A stretch of 64,000 nucleotides of DNA, from the NCBI GenBank assembly GCA_050246015.1, contig JBFWWU010000014.1, positions 50,146 through 114,145 of the forward strand, in the 5' to 3' direction. Source of the DNA: JTS-AC122 sp050246015 (GTDB lineage Bacteria > Planctomycetota > Phycisphaerae > Phycisphaerales > UBA1924). The stretch's first letter is position 1. The number at the start of each line of letters is the position of its first letter. The position numbers and the translations under genes were made by a program. The notes under the pieces were generated by a model that did not search any database, was not told the DNA's origin, and was given only the letters and a program-made list of their open reading frames with translations. This document shows positions 46,319 to 55,263 of the stretch, in pieces.

Positions 46319-46338
46319 ACATGTTATGTGTCACATGT
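46319..46338. promoter_or_regulatory. Candidate operator: paired ACATGT palindromes
   Basis: Two self-complementary ACATGT hexamers, 46319-46324 and 46333-46338, are separated by 8 bases and lie 21-40 bases ahead of the YdjY-domain gene start. The 11-mer CATGTTATGTG inside (46320-46330) also occurs at 42419-42429, spanning the start of the HAF dockerin gene. A regulatory role is a guess from the symmetry and position. Confidence 0.3.
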
Positions 46339-46365
46339 AATGATAGGAAGGGGCGAGTGCCGTGT

Positions 46366-47721
46366 TCAGAGCGAGGTGACCAGACGAACAAACTCGTCCC
46401 CTCGCTGCTGGTAGTTGGAATATTGATCCCAGGACGCGCACGCCGGGCTGAGCAGGAGCGCATCGCCGGGGCGGAGGCGGGTCCATGCACGCCGCACGGC
46501 TTCAGCGATCGTCCCGCATTCGTGCACGATGGCGGTCGCATCGCACGCCGCGGCGAGCGAGGGTCCGGTGACACCGACGGTATACAGGGCGCCGAGCCGC
46601 GGGGCGAGGTGAGAGACGGGGGAAAGATCGGCGCCCTTGTCATAGCCGCCGGCGATCAAGTGGATGCGTCCGATGGACATCCCGGGCATGTCGGCAATGG
46701 CCTCTACCGCTCGGACGGCGGACTCGGCGGTGGTTGACTTGGAATCGTTGAAAAAGCGGATGGGCGCGCTGGAGTGCGGTCTCGACATCTCGCGTACAAG
46801 TTGGAGTCTGTGCGGCAGGCCGCCGAAGTCGGCGATGGCTGCCGCGAGTTGATCCGGTGATTCGTCGGGACAAGCGGCGCGGCAGGCGGTGAGTGCGACC
46901 GCGGCGTTCTCGACGTTGTGCGCGCCGGGAATGCGGGGCGAGAGGCGGAAGTCGCGTGGAGCGGCGACGACCGCGCGCTGCTCGCATTCCGCCGCGAGGT
47001 GGGCAAGGGAAGGGCCGAAGATGGCGGTGGCGTCCGGGTTCTGGAACTTATATATGTACCTCTTGCACGATTCATAATGAGCGAGCGAGGCATGCCAATC
47101 CAGGTGGTTGGGAGATAGGTTGGTGAGTACCGCGATGTGCGGAGCCCGGCGATGTCGGGCGAACGCATCTTCGAGCCAGTACAGCATGAAACTCGATAGT
47201 TCCAGCACGACCCAGTCGGCGTGGGCGACCTGCCCGAGGTCCTGCAGAAGGGATCCGCCGATGTTGCCCGCCAGGTGCGCTCGGCGACCGGTGGCGTTCA
47301 AGCCGTGAGCAATCATGGCGCTCGTCGTGCTTTTTCCAACCGATCCCGTGACCGCGATGACATTCCCGCGATTTGGCAAGCGATCGATGGCCAGTTCGAT
47401 CTCGGTGGTAACGGGGATCGAGGCAGCGGCGGCGGCGCGCAGGAAGCGGTTCTCCCAGGGCCGGGGGACGGCGGGATTGGCGATGATGAGGTCCGCGGTG
47501 GTGAAGTCGCAGACGTTGTGCTCGCCGAGGCGCAGCGTGACACGCCCGGAGTCAACAAGATCGGAAAGGGCGTTGATGGATGCCTTCAGCGAGTCCGCCG
47601 GTTCGAGGTCGGTGACGAGCACATCGGCGCCGCGGTCAGCGAGCCACCGTGTCACGCCGACCCCGCCGCCGAAACGTCCGAGCCCCATGACCGTCACGCG
47701 CTTGGCCGAAACATCCGTCAT
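46366..47721 (-). CDS. murD: UDP-N-acetylmuramoyl-L-alanine:D-glutamate ligase
   Basis: A 451-residue Mur ligase that adds D-Glu to UDP-MurNAc-L-Ala in peptidoglycan synthesis. The N-terminal Rossmann-like VMGLGRFGGG is at residue 11. The ATP-binding loop reads VTGSVGKSTTSAMI near residue 125, where most MurD proteins have TGTNGKS. LTNLSPNHLDWH near 200 and FFNDSKSTTAES near 330 are the expected central and C-terminal motifs, and LLLSPACASWDQYSNYQQRG closes the protein. It is encoded apart from any division and cell wall cluster, which is common in planctomycetes. Its presence supports a peptidoglycan wall. Confidence 0.95.
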   Translation of the reverse strand: MTDVSAKRVTVMGLGRFGGGVGVTRWLADRGADVLVTDLEPADSLKASINALSDLVDSGRVTLRLGEHNVCDFTTADLIIANPAVPRPWENRFLRAAAAASIPVTTEIELAIDRLPNRGNVIAVTGSVGKSTTSAMIAHGLNATGRRAHLAGNIGGSLLQDLGQVAHADWVVLELSSFMLYWLEDAFARHRRAPHIAVLTNLSPNHLDWHASLAHYESCKRYIYKFQNPDATAIFGPSLAHLAAECEQRAVVAAPRDFRLSPRIPGAHNVENAAVALTACRAACPDESPDQLAAAIADFGGLPHRLQLVREMSRPHSSAPIRFFNDSKSTTAESAVRAVEAIADMPGMSIGRIHLIAGGYDKGADLSPVSHLAPRLGALYTVGVTGPSLAAACDATAIVHECGTIAEAVRRAWTRLRPGDALLLSPACASWDQYSNYQQRGDEFVRLVTSL

Positions 47722-48045
47722 GCGGCAAGTGTAGGGAGAGGGGGTGCTGTCGTGAACGTGACCGATGGAGCGAGGCGCGCGGAGTTGAGGGGCAGATGCC
47801 GCCGATCGGGTCGGTGTCGGTATCACGCCGGTGACTGCTACGATGGGTGAGCGACTTGGAGGCGACCGGGATGTTCGCCGCGCGGCGATGGATCGCCGCG
47901 GCGCGGAGCGATGTTGGTGCTGAATCGAACACGGCCAGTTTGTGGGGGCGACGGTCAATCGGGCGCTCGATCGGACGCCGCGGCGCGAGAACCGGGCGGT
48001 CCGAAGCCGCTTCGCGGCGAGGCGGGAGGAAGGCACGATCAGATC
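47722..48045. other. 324-bp divergent intergenic region
   Basis: This lies between the starts of murD and the MFS exporter. The rightward frame is open from 47911, so the exporter could start earlier, but the added residues are Arg/Gly/Asp-rich and not membrane-like. A GGGAGGAAGG stretch near 48025-48033 is a good ribosome binding site for the GTG at 48046. No other element was recognised. Confidence 0.4.
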
Positions 48046-49605
48046 GTGTCGGACAAGCGGCGCGACGGTGATCCGGGGCGGGGGTCGGCGTCGGCGGGAT
48101 CGATTGACGCCCTGCCGGGAGATTCGCGAACGGATGGTCGGTCCAGCCGCTGGGGTGTGCTGCGTCACCGGCACTTCCGCAACGTGTGGCTGGGCGCGCT
48201 GACGTCGAGCATCGGCACGTGGATGGAGATGATCGGCATCCAGTGGCAGATGGCGCTGCTGACGGACCTTCCGGCGTGGAAGGCGGCGGGGAACCCATCG
48301 TCGCCGCTGATGATGGGCTACCTGGCCGCGGCGCAGCTCACGCCGACGCTTCTGCTTGGGATTATGGGCGGGCTCGTGGCGGATCGAGTTGATCGCAAGA
48401 AGATGCTGCTGTTCACGCAACTGCTGCTGATGCTGATCGCGGGCGGGCTGACGGCGGCGTCGGCGCTTGGGTACCTGTCGCCGGCGCTGCTGCTCGTGAT
48501 CGCCGCGCTCAACGGCATCACGATGGCGTTCAACGTACCGGCCTGGCAGGTGCTGACGCCGCGGCTGGTCCCGCGCGCGGAACTCACGAAGGCCATCACG
48601 CTCAACGGGATCCAGTTCAATCTCGCGCGGGTCGTGGGGCCTGGTCTCGGCGGGTTCATCATGGCGATCAACAACTCGCCCACGCTGCTGTTCTCGCTCA
48701 ACACCCTGAGTTTCCTGGGCGTGATCATCGCGGTCATCCGGACGCCGGCGTCGCCGCCGCCACCCCGGGATGGATCTCGATCGCTGGGGCAGGTTCGAGA
48801 GGCGGCGTCGTTCGTGTTTCATCAGCGCGGGCCGCTGCGGGTGTTCATCGCGCTGGTGATCTTCAGCGTGCTAGCCGCGCCGCTGATCCGGATGCTCCCG
48901 ATCTTCATCAAGGAGGTGTACCACGCACAGGAGCGAGCGTTCGGGATCATGCTCGCGACAATGGGCGTGGGGGCGGTGCTGGGCGGGCTGTCTCTGAGGG
49001 TGCTGCCGCAGTGGTATCCGAAGCATCACTTCATACCGCTGTCGATGACGCTGTCGGGGATCGCTGTCACGCTGTTCGCCGCTTCGACCTCGATGCTCTG
49101 GGGCGGGGTGGCGATCTTTTTCGCGGGGGCGTTCTGGCTGTGGTCGTTCAACTCATCGATGTCGGCGATGCAGTTGCTCGTGGATGACCGGATGCGCGGG
49201 CGAGTGATGGCGGTGTGCAATACCGCGGTGTTCGGCGCCAGCCCGCTGGGGAGTGTCATTGCAGGCTATATCGGACACGTCGTGGCTGATCGCGGCGGTT
49301 CGCCTTCGCCGGCGGATGCGGCCGCGGAAGTTGCCCGCGTGGCGACGCAGACGGGCATCGGCGCGCAGGTCGGGGTCGGGTCGCTTGCCATCATCCTGAC
49401 GGTGTGCGGGCTTGCGATGCTGATCTGGCGCACGCCGGAGATTGACGGGCTCAAGCCCGGCGATCCTGGATTTGATCGCAAGCCCGGACTCATCAAAGGG
49501 GTTCTCGCGCCGGCGCACCGGCCCGACGCCGCGCCGCGTCCGTCTCACGTGCCTCGTGGGTCGAATCCCGTGCCCGCCGCGGAGTCGTCCGAGATTCAGT
49601 CGTGA
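48046..49605 (+). CDS. MFS transporter, DHA3/EntS-like efflux family
   Basis: A 519-residue membrane transporter. After a polar N-terminus, FRNVWLGALTSSIGTWMEMI begins the first helix near residue 35. The loop between helices 2 and 3 has the MFS motif GLVADRVDRKKMLL near 100, and the typical NGIQFNLARVVGPGLGGFI follows near 185. About 11-12 hydrophobic helices can be counted. The family exports siderophores, macrolides and other small molecules by proton antiport. The C-terminal 60 residues are polar. The GTG at 48046 has a strong GGAGGA upstream, at a longer than usual spacing. The substrate is unknown. Confidence 0.88.
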   Translation: MSDKRRDGDPGRGSASAGSIDALPGDSRTDGRSSRWGVLRHRHFRNVWLGALTSSIGTWMEMIGIQWQMALLTDLPAWKAAGNPSSPLMMGYLAAAQLTPTLLLGIMGGLVADRVDRKKMLLFTQLLLMLIAGGLTAASALGYLSPALLLVIAALNGITMAFNVPAWQVLTPRLVPRAELTKAITLNGIQFNLARVVGPGLGGFIMAINNSPTLLFSLNTLSFLGVIIAVIRTPASPPPPRDGSRSLGQVREAASFVFHQRGPLRVFIALVIFSVLAAPLIRMLPIFIKEVYHAQERAFGIMLATMGVGAVLGGLSLRVLPQWYPKHHFIPLSMTLSGIAVTLFAASTSMLWGGVAIFFAGAFWLWSFNSSMSAMQLLVDDRMRGRVMAVCNTAVFGASPLGSVIAGYIGHVVADRGGSPSPADAAAEVARVATQTGIGAQVGVGSLAIILTVCGLAMLIWRTPEIDGLKPGDPGFDRKPGLIKGVLAPAHRPDAAPRPSHVPRGSNPVPAAESSEIQS

Positions 49606-49636
49606 CGCGACCGCCGGGTTGCGGGGGATGCGTGAA

Positions 49637-50110
49637 TCAGTCGCACCGGAGGCACCCCGAAAGGAACTCGCCGAGGTACCGTTCTGTGAAGACCTCGCAT
49701 GCCTGCGCGGTGTCGAGCGCGGTGGTGCCCCAGCAAGCGGCGACCGGCCTGGGCGCGGCAGGATCGAACTGCACCATGAGCACGTCATCGATGACGAACG
49801 CGCTGGGCAGACGCGATGCGAGGTACGCCGTCAGCGCGTTGACCGCCGGCGCTCCGACGCTGACGACGGGCTCGTGCTTCATCGATTCATCGTTCAGATA
49901 CCACACGTCGGTGATGACCATGACGTCGGGTGCGGCGGGCGGATCGAGGCGCAGCGTGGCGACGATGCGCTCCCGCAGCGCGTAGGCGCTGGGGCGGTCG
50001 CTTCGCTCGGCGTTCGGATGGGCGCCCACGACGACAAGAACCCGCTGTGTTCGGTTTGTGGGGTCGGGCGGCATGCGAAGGACGATAGCCGGGACGTTCT
50101 TCGCGGTCAC
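49637..50110 (-). CDS. Conserved-looking hypothetical protein
   Basis: A 157-residue protein that I cannot assign. It begins at a GTG that overlaps the stop codon of the CBS-domain gene (GTGA), so it is probably translated by coupling; an ATG at 50074 would remove 12 residues. Visible features are a strand-rich start (RVLVVVGAHPNAERSD), a central VMVITDVWYLNDESMKHEPV and a final HTC-free segment with VAACWGTTALDTAQACEVFT. It is likely cytoplasmic. The overlap suggests a functional link with the CBS protein. Confidence 0.65.
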   Translation of the reverse strand: MTAKNVPAIVLRMPPDPTNRTQRVLVVVGAHPNAERSDRPSAYALRERIVATLRLDPPAAPDVMVITDVWYLNDESMKHEPVVSVGAPAVNALTAYLASRLPSAFVIDDVLMVQFDPAAPRPVAACWGTTALDTAQACEVFTERYLGEFLSGCLRCD

Positions 50111-50622
50111 GCCGCCGCGCGGGGCATGGCGCACCCGAGTTTGGTGCACCAGCGCATGAAGTCGTGGCTGGTGATGATGCCGACGCACCGCCCCTGGGAA
50201 TCCACGACGGGAAGCGACGAGATATTCTGAGCGAGCATGATCTGCCCGGCTTCGACGATCGGCATCTCGGGGCGCGCGGTCACGAGTTGGCGCTGCATGA
50301 TCTGGTGGGCCCGCTTGCCGAGGGTCGCGAGGTCCTGGCGCGTGGCCGCCGGGCGGTCCACCATGGGCGAGATCGCCCGCAGCACGTCCCGGTCCGAGAT
50401 GATCCCAACAAGTTTGTCTTGATCGACCACCGTCACGTGATGGAACTGATGCATCTCGAAGATGTCGCGGATGCCCTTGAGGGGCGTATCGGGCGAAACC
50501 GAGATGACGTGTCGCGTCATCAGCGACTCCACGGTCGAATCGCCCGGCGCGCTCTGCATCGCGGCCTGATCCGCTCCGTCTTGCTCGATCCGCGAATCCG
50601 TGCTGTCGTCGCGCGTACCCAT
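50107..50622 (-). CDS. Tandem CBS-domain protein
   Basis: A 171-residue protein of two CBS domains. Domain 1 starts at VESLMTRHVISVSPDTPL near residue 31 and includes HHVTVVDQDKLVGIISDRDV. Domain 2 starts at IMQRQLVTARPEMPIVEAG and includes ISSLPVVDSQGRCVGIITSH. Such pairs bind adenine nucleotides and act as energy sensors. The ATG at 50622 gives a 30-residue acidic N-tail. It is encoded immediately upstream of, and overlapping with, the hypothetical gene ending at 49637. Confidence 0.92.
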   Translation of the reverse strand: MGTRDDSTDSRIEQDGADQAAMQSAPGDSTVESLMTRHVISVSPDTPLKGIRDIFEMHQFHHVTVVDQDKLVGIISDRDVLRAISPMVDRPAATRQDLATLGKRAHQIMQRQLVTARPEMPIVEAGQIMLAQNISSLPVVDSQGRCVGIITSHDFMRWCTKLGCAMPRAAA

Positions 50623-50808
50623 GTGATCGATATCGGCGTTCGCGGGGCCGGCGATCAATCGTGGAACTCGCGGATCGGGCTCAAGTTCGGGCGGCGTTCT
50701 GCCGAGCGGTCGCGGGCCGACGCGAGCGCATGAACGCGACGCGGGATGGCGTACGGTCAATCGTGTGCTAGTCTTGATCTCAGCGACCACCCTTCCTGGA
50801 GTTCTCCC

Positions 50809-52605
50809 ATGCCTGCCGGTGTCTTGACTGCCATGCTCCTCGCCGCGACCGCCAACGCAGGCGGTCCCGCGACACCGGCAACTGTTCGGGTCCAGGCGCG
50901 CGACGCCTGGGTCGCCCCCGTAGGCCCGGAGTCGGCCGGCGCGCGGAACGTGTGGGTCTACTTCTCGGACAAAGGGGTGCCGGCGGCGGAACTCGCCGCG
51001 TCGCTTCGGCAACTCGAGCAATCCTCGGATCCTCATATGGTCGCGCGGCGCCGGCTGCGCCGCACCGAACCCGGCCTCTTCGACGCCCGCGACCTTCCCG
51101 TCTGCGGAACGTACCTCGATCAGATCCGCGCGAGGGGCGCGAGCGTGCACGTGACGAGCCGGTGGCTGAATGCGGCGAGCGTGCGAGCGACCGCGGCCCA
51201 GCGCGAGCAGATCGCCGCGAATCCGCACGTTGTTCGGATCGAACCCGTTCGCGCCGGCCGCCGGCACGAACCGCTACCGGCTGAGAATCCCGCCGTTCCC
51301 GCGCCGCAGTCAGCGGCTCCGCGCGGGGCTCCGCTGGAGGGCATCGCGTTCTCGCAGCAGAACCAGATCGGGCTGCCGGCGCTGCACGCCGCGGGTTTCA
51401 CGGGGCAGGGCGTGCGCATCGGGATCCTCGATACGGGCTTCAAGCGGACGCACGCGGCGTTCAACCAGCCCGGGCATGGCTTGTGCGTCATCGCCGAGCA
51501 TGACTTCGTCTTCAACGATGGGAACACCACCAACGAGCCCGACGACGATCCCAATCAGCACAACCACGGCTCGTATGTGCTGGGGCTTATCGGCGCGTAC
51601 CAGCCCACGGTGTACACCGGCGGGGCGTTCGATGCGTGCTTCATCCTGTGCAAGACCGAGGACATCCGCTCGGAGACGCCGATCGAAGAAGACAACTACG
51701 TGGCGGGGCTTGAGTTCATCGAGATGCACGGGGGCGACATCGCCACTGCTTCGCTCGGATACATCGATTGGTACACGCAGGCGGACCTTGACGGGCAGAC
51801 CGCCGTGACCACGGTCGCCGTCAACGTCGCGACGGCGAACGGGCTGATCTGTTTCAACGCGGCCGGCAATGAAGGGCACGATGCCGATCCGGGCACGAGT
51901 TCGATTATCGCCCCCGCCGACGCGCACGAGGTGCTGACGATCGGCGCGGTCGATTCCGCCGGAGACATCGCGGGATTTTCGTCCGACGGGCCGACGGCCG
52001 ACGGGCGGATCAAGCCCGAGGTGCTGGCGCGCGGCGTCAACAACGACATCATCCGAGTGGGGAATGACACTGACTTCACGAACGGGTCGGGCACGTCATT
52101 CGCGACCCCGCTCGCCGCCGCCGCCGGGGCGTGCCTGTTGCAGGCGCACCCGACGTGGAGCGTCTCGCAGATGCGAGCGTATCTGTGCGCCACCGCGAGT
52201 GACTATGTGGCATCGGGCGCGCACGACCCGGTGTTCGTGCGCGGGTTCGGGATCATCGCTGCCGCGGCGGCGGTCATGCAGGACTGCAACGCCAACGGGA
52301 TCGATGACGCCGCCGAGATTGCGTCGGGTCAGGTCGCCGACTGCAACGCTGACGGCGTGCCCGATCCCTGCGAGGTGGCTCTGGGCCCGCTGGCCTTCTT
52401 CAGCGCGGACGCCGACCAGAACGGCGTCCCCGACGAGTGCCCGATGTGCCCGGCCGACTACAACCACGACGGCGTGGTCACGAGTCAGGACTTCTTCAAC
52501 TTCATCGCCGACTTCTTTTCCGCCTCCGCCGATTTCAACCACGACGGATCGACCACGTCCCAGGACTTCTTCGATTTCCTCGGGGCGTTCTTCACGCCGT
52601 GCTGA
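50809..52605 (+). CDS. Subtilisin-like S8 protease with GC-type dockerin
   Basis: A 598-residue exported protease. GGAG lies 7 bases before the ATG at 50809, and a short signal peptide ends near ATANA. A pro-domain of about 170 residues precedes the catalytic domain. The triad is visible as Asp in GVRIGILDTGF (about residue 206), His in NQHNHGSYVLG (about 252) and Ser in NGSGTSFATPLAAA (about 427), with the oxyanion Asn in CFNAAGNEGHD. A calcium-type module (DCNANGIDDAAEIASGQVAD) follows near 491. Two dockerin-like repeats (TSQDFFNFIADFF, TSQDFFDFLGAFF) end in TPC. It shares both C-terminal modules with the metalloprotease at 36834-39782. Confidence 0.93.
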   Translation: MPAGVLTAMLLAATANAGGPATPATVRVQARDAWVAPVGPESAGARNVWVYFSDKGVPAAELAASLRQLEQSSDPHMVARRRLRRTEPGLFDARDLPVCGTYLDQIRARGASVHVTSRWLNAASVRATAAQREQIAANPHVVRIEPVRAGRRHEPLPAENPAVPAPQSAAPRGAPLEGIAFSQQNQIGLPALHAAGFTGQGVRIGILDTGFKRTHAAFNQPGHGLCVIAEHDFVFNDGNTTNEPDDDPNQHNHGSYVLGLIGAYQPTVYTGGAFDACFILCKTEDIRSETPIEEDNYVAGLEFIEMHGGDIATASLGYIDWYTQADLDGQTAVTTVAVNVATANGLICFNAAGNEGHDADPGTSSIIAPADAHEVLTIGAVDSAGDIAGFSSDGPTADGRIKPEVLARGVNNDIIRVGNDTDFTNGSGTSFATPLAAAAGACLLQAHPTWSVSQMRAYLCATASDYVASGAHDPVFVRGFGIIAAAAAVMQDCNANGIDDAAEIASGQVADCNADGVPDPCEVALGPLAFFSADADQNGVPDECPMCPADYNHDGVVTSQDFFNFIADFFSASADFNHDGSTTSQDFFDFLGAFFTPC

Positions 52606-52669
52606 CTCCGAGGGCGAGCGGGCCGTGCGGTACGGGTTCGCGATGAGGCCGGCGCGGGAATCGCGCCAG

Positions 52670-52993
52670 TCATCTCAACGCTTTCGCGACGACTTTGCCG
52701 TTCTGGAATGTGACGACGATCGTGACACCATCGCCTTTCCAGACGTAGATCTTGTCTGTCGGCGCGTCCTTGGTGGTGGCGATGCCGCCGCCGCTGACCT
52801 CAAAGCCGGGCGGCGAGGAGTCCTCCGTCCCCGACTCTCCCAGGATCTTTTCGACCTCGTGCATCGTCATGCCGTTGTTGATCTGCGCGAACGAGTCCTT
52901 GCTTACTTTGCTTTCGCAGCCGGTCAGCGTCCCGCCGGCGGTCAGGGCGACGATCGAAGCAACGACGGAGGCGATGAAACGTGGGCGAGGCAT
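52670..52993 (-). CDS. BamE/SmpA-like small lipoprotein
   Basis: A 107-residue protein with a signal peptide and lipobox (GGTLTGCES, Cys at about residue 26). The mature part has the SmpA/OmlA pattern: FAQINNGMTMHEVEKILGE near residue 37, then KIYVWKGDGVTIVVTFQNGK near the end. GGAG precedes the ATG at 52993. The fold is shared by BamE and several other outer-membrane or periplasmic lipoproteins, so a specific role in outer-membrane assembly is not claimed. It is convergent with the subtilisin-like gene. Confidence 0.85.
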   Translation of the reverse strand: MPRPRFIASVVASIVALTAGGTLTGCESKVSKDSFAQINNGMTMHEVEKILGESGTEDSSPPGFEVSGGGIATTKDAPTDKIYVWKGDGVTIVVTFQNGKVVAKALR

Positions 52994-53140
52994 GGACGAC
53001 TCCTTGCATACAAGAACGGGGTGGACCGGAGATGTTAGCGGAAACGAGGCGGAAAATGCAAGGGGATCGGGGCCGGGGGAGCGCCGCCTGATTTTCCGCG
53101 CGGGCTGCGTTCAGCGCCGCTCGGGTCAATACCCTGCCCC

Positions 53141-54553
53141 ATGAACCTTCATTTCTTCGGGGCCGCGGGGGAGGTGACCGGCTCATGCTATCTCCTGGAA
53201 ACGTCCCGCGCCCGAGTCCTAATTGATTTCGGGCTTCACCAAGGGGGCCCGCGCGCGGAGCGTCGCAACCGCCGCGTTCCGCCGATCGAACCTGAACATC
53301 TCAGCGCGGTCGTCGTGACGCATGCGCACATCGACCACACGGGTCGGCTGCCGCTGCTGATCCGCAACCGGTACGAACGGCGGATCTACGCGACGCCGGC
53401 GACCTGCGACCTGACGGAGATCCTTCTGGCCGACTCGGCCAAACTGCAGGAAGCCGACGCCGAGCGAGCCAGCCGCAAGCGTCTTGCTCGGCGCCGCCCG
53501 CCGGTGTATCCGCTGTACACCAGCGAAGACGCGGCGCAGGTCCAGCGGCTGCTGTCGCCGGTTCCCTATGATCAGCCGAAGGAAATCGCGCCCGGGGTCA
53601 CGCTGCGGTACGTCGATGCCGGGCACATTCTGGGTTCGGCGAGCGTCGAACTGACCATCCGCGAGGCCGGGGAGGCGCGCACCATCGTCTTCTCGGGGGA
53701 CCTGGGCGAGGACCGCTCGCCGCTGCTGAAGGATCCGACACCGCTGTATGACGCGGACGCCGTGGTCATGGAGTCAACCTACGGCGACCGTGACCACCGC
53801 GGACGGGCGGAGTCGATCGATGAACTCGCGCAGGTCATCGATTCGGCGCGGGCGGAAGACGGCAAGGTGCTGATCCCCGCCTTTGCCGTCGGCCGCACGC
53901 AGCAACTCATCTACCAACTCGGCGAACTTGTCCGAGCCGGCCGGTTCGGCAAGGGATCCCTGGCGGTCTTCATCGACAGCCCGATGGCGATCGAGGCGAC
54001 CTCGCTCTATCGTCGGCACACGCACTTGTTCGACGACGAATCGCACGCGCTGATCGGCGCGGGGCACTCGCCGCTCAGTTTCCCCGGCCTCTCGTTCGTG
54101 CGCTCCGTCCAAGATTCGATGCGTCTCAACCAGGTGCGCCATGGCACGACCATCATCGCCGCCTCGGGGATGTGCACGGGCGGGCGGATCCTGCATCATC
54201 TGCGCCACGCGCTCTCGCACCCGGCGACGCACGTGGTCATCGTCGGCTATCAGGCGGAGGGAACGCTTGGCCGCCGACTCGTCGATGGCGCGACGTCCGC
54301 GCGCGTCCTCGGGGAGGAAGTCCTTGTGAAAGCCAAGGTCCACACGATCGGCGGCTTTTCAGCGCATTCCGGGCAGACCGGTCTGGTCCGCTGGGCGTCG
54401 CATTTCGTGCAGGGAGAGCGAGCGGCCACGCCCCCGCGGCTGTTCCTGACTCACGGCGAGCCGCGAGCCAGAGACATCCTGCGCGACAAGATTCGTGACG
54501 AACTGTCGCTCAGCGCCGAGTGCCCAGAGTGGAATGACGCCGTGATGCTGTGA
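53141..54553 (+). CDS. Beta-CASP metallo-beta-lactamase-fold RNase (YSH1-like)
   Basis: A 470-residue nuclease-like protein. The metal site is clear: VVVTHAHIDHTGRLPLL near residue 57, an additional His in VDAGHILGSAS near 160, Asp in FSGDLGED near 188 and His in IGGFSAHSG near 405. The beta-CASP insert contains ESTYGDRDH and IIAASGMCTGGRILHHL. The C-terminal LFLTHGEPRARDILRDKI is the RNA-metabolising domain. The closest relatives are bacterial YSH1/CPSF73-like proteins, probably acting in RNA processing. It is unlinked to other RNA genes here. Confidence 0.92.
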   Translation: MNLHFFGAAGEVTGSCYLLETSRARVLIDFGLHQGGPRAERRNRRVPPIEPEHLSAVVVTHAHIDHTGRLPLLIRNRYERRIYATPATCDLTEILLADSAKLQEADAERASRKRLARRRPPVYPLYTSEDAAQVQRLLSPVPYDQPKEIAPGVTLRYVDAGHILGSASVELTIREAGEARTIVFSGDLGEDRSPLLKDPTPLYDADAVVMESTYGDRDHRGRAESIDELAQVIDSARAEDGKVLIPAFAVGRTQQLIYQLGELVRAGRFGKGSLAVFIDSPMAIEATSLYRRHTHLFDDESHALIGAGHSPLSFPGLSFVRSVQDSMRLNQVRHGTTIIAASGMCTGGRILHHLRHALSHPATHVVIVGYQAEGTLGRRLVDGATSARVLGEEVLVKAKVHTIGGFSAHSGQTGLVRWASHFVQGERAATPPRLFLTHGEPRARDILRDKIRDELSLSAECPEWNDAVML

Positions 54554-54626
54554 AAACACGCACCGCGGTGGATCGGGCGTCCGGGTGATCGTCGGTGTGA
54601 CTCGGCGTTGTCGTCGAGGCGGGGCG

Positions 54627-55103
54627 TCACACCCACACCTGCACGATCAGGTTCGGCTCCTTGATCTTCGAGATCCACTCGCCCGTCGTGATGCTGACGT
54701 GCTTCACTTCGTAGTCGGGGTGGGAGTCCAGCCACTCGTTGATCTGCTTGTCGAGGAACTCGAGCCCCTCGGCCGCGAGGCGGCAGTGGAAGGACCGCAC
54801 GTGCGTCGCCCCTTCACCGGTGACGTTGGTGGGGCGCTTCCAGGCCTCCTGATGATGCCCGGCGCCCATCGACTGGGCGAACGCCTTGATCTTCGACGAC
54901 CCGGCCGGCTCGCCTGTCGCGGGTGTGGCGCCCGCCGGGCTCGCGGCGGGATCCTTGCGCTCCACCGCGCCGGGAGCGGCGCTGGCTGTCCCGATCGACG
55001 CGCTGTGATGCACGATCGCCGGCTTGGAACTCGGCGCGCCTCCCGTGCCTCCGGGCTGCCCTGTTGAAGTCGCACCCGGACGGAGATTCGGCGTATCGCT
55101 CAT
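54627..55103 (-). CDS. Hypothetical protein with disordered N-terminus
   Basis: A 158-residue protein. AGGAG is 5 bases before the ATG at 55103. The first 95 residues are rich in Gly, Pro, Ala and Ser and are probably disordered. The last 60 residues are a compact-looking domain (HVRSFHCRLAAEGLEFLDKQ and then VKHVSITTGEWISKIKEPNL) that resembles small conserved domains of planctomycete hypothetical proteins. No function can be given. It is convergent with the beta-CASP gene. Confidence 0.7.
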   Translation of the reverse strand: MSDTPNLRPGATSTGQPGGTGGAPSSKPAIVHHSASIGTASAAPGAVERKDPAASPAGATPATGEPAGSSKIKAFAQSMGAGHHQEAWKRPTNVTGEGATHVRSFHCRLAAEGLEFLDKQINEWLDSHPDYEVKHVSITTGEWISKIKEPNLIVQVWV

Positions 55104-55263
55104 GCGTGCTCCTGTCTCCCCGGCCCGCCGGATGATCAGCGGCAGAACGCCGGCACCACCCAATCATGTTCCCTCGTCGAAGAACTCGACGCGCGGCGTT
55201 GCGAACCGTCACGGACCACATCGGTCCGCGACCGTCGCTGTCTAGTATGTCGGAACTCGGCCG

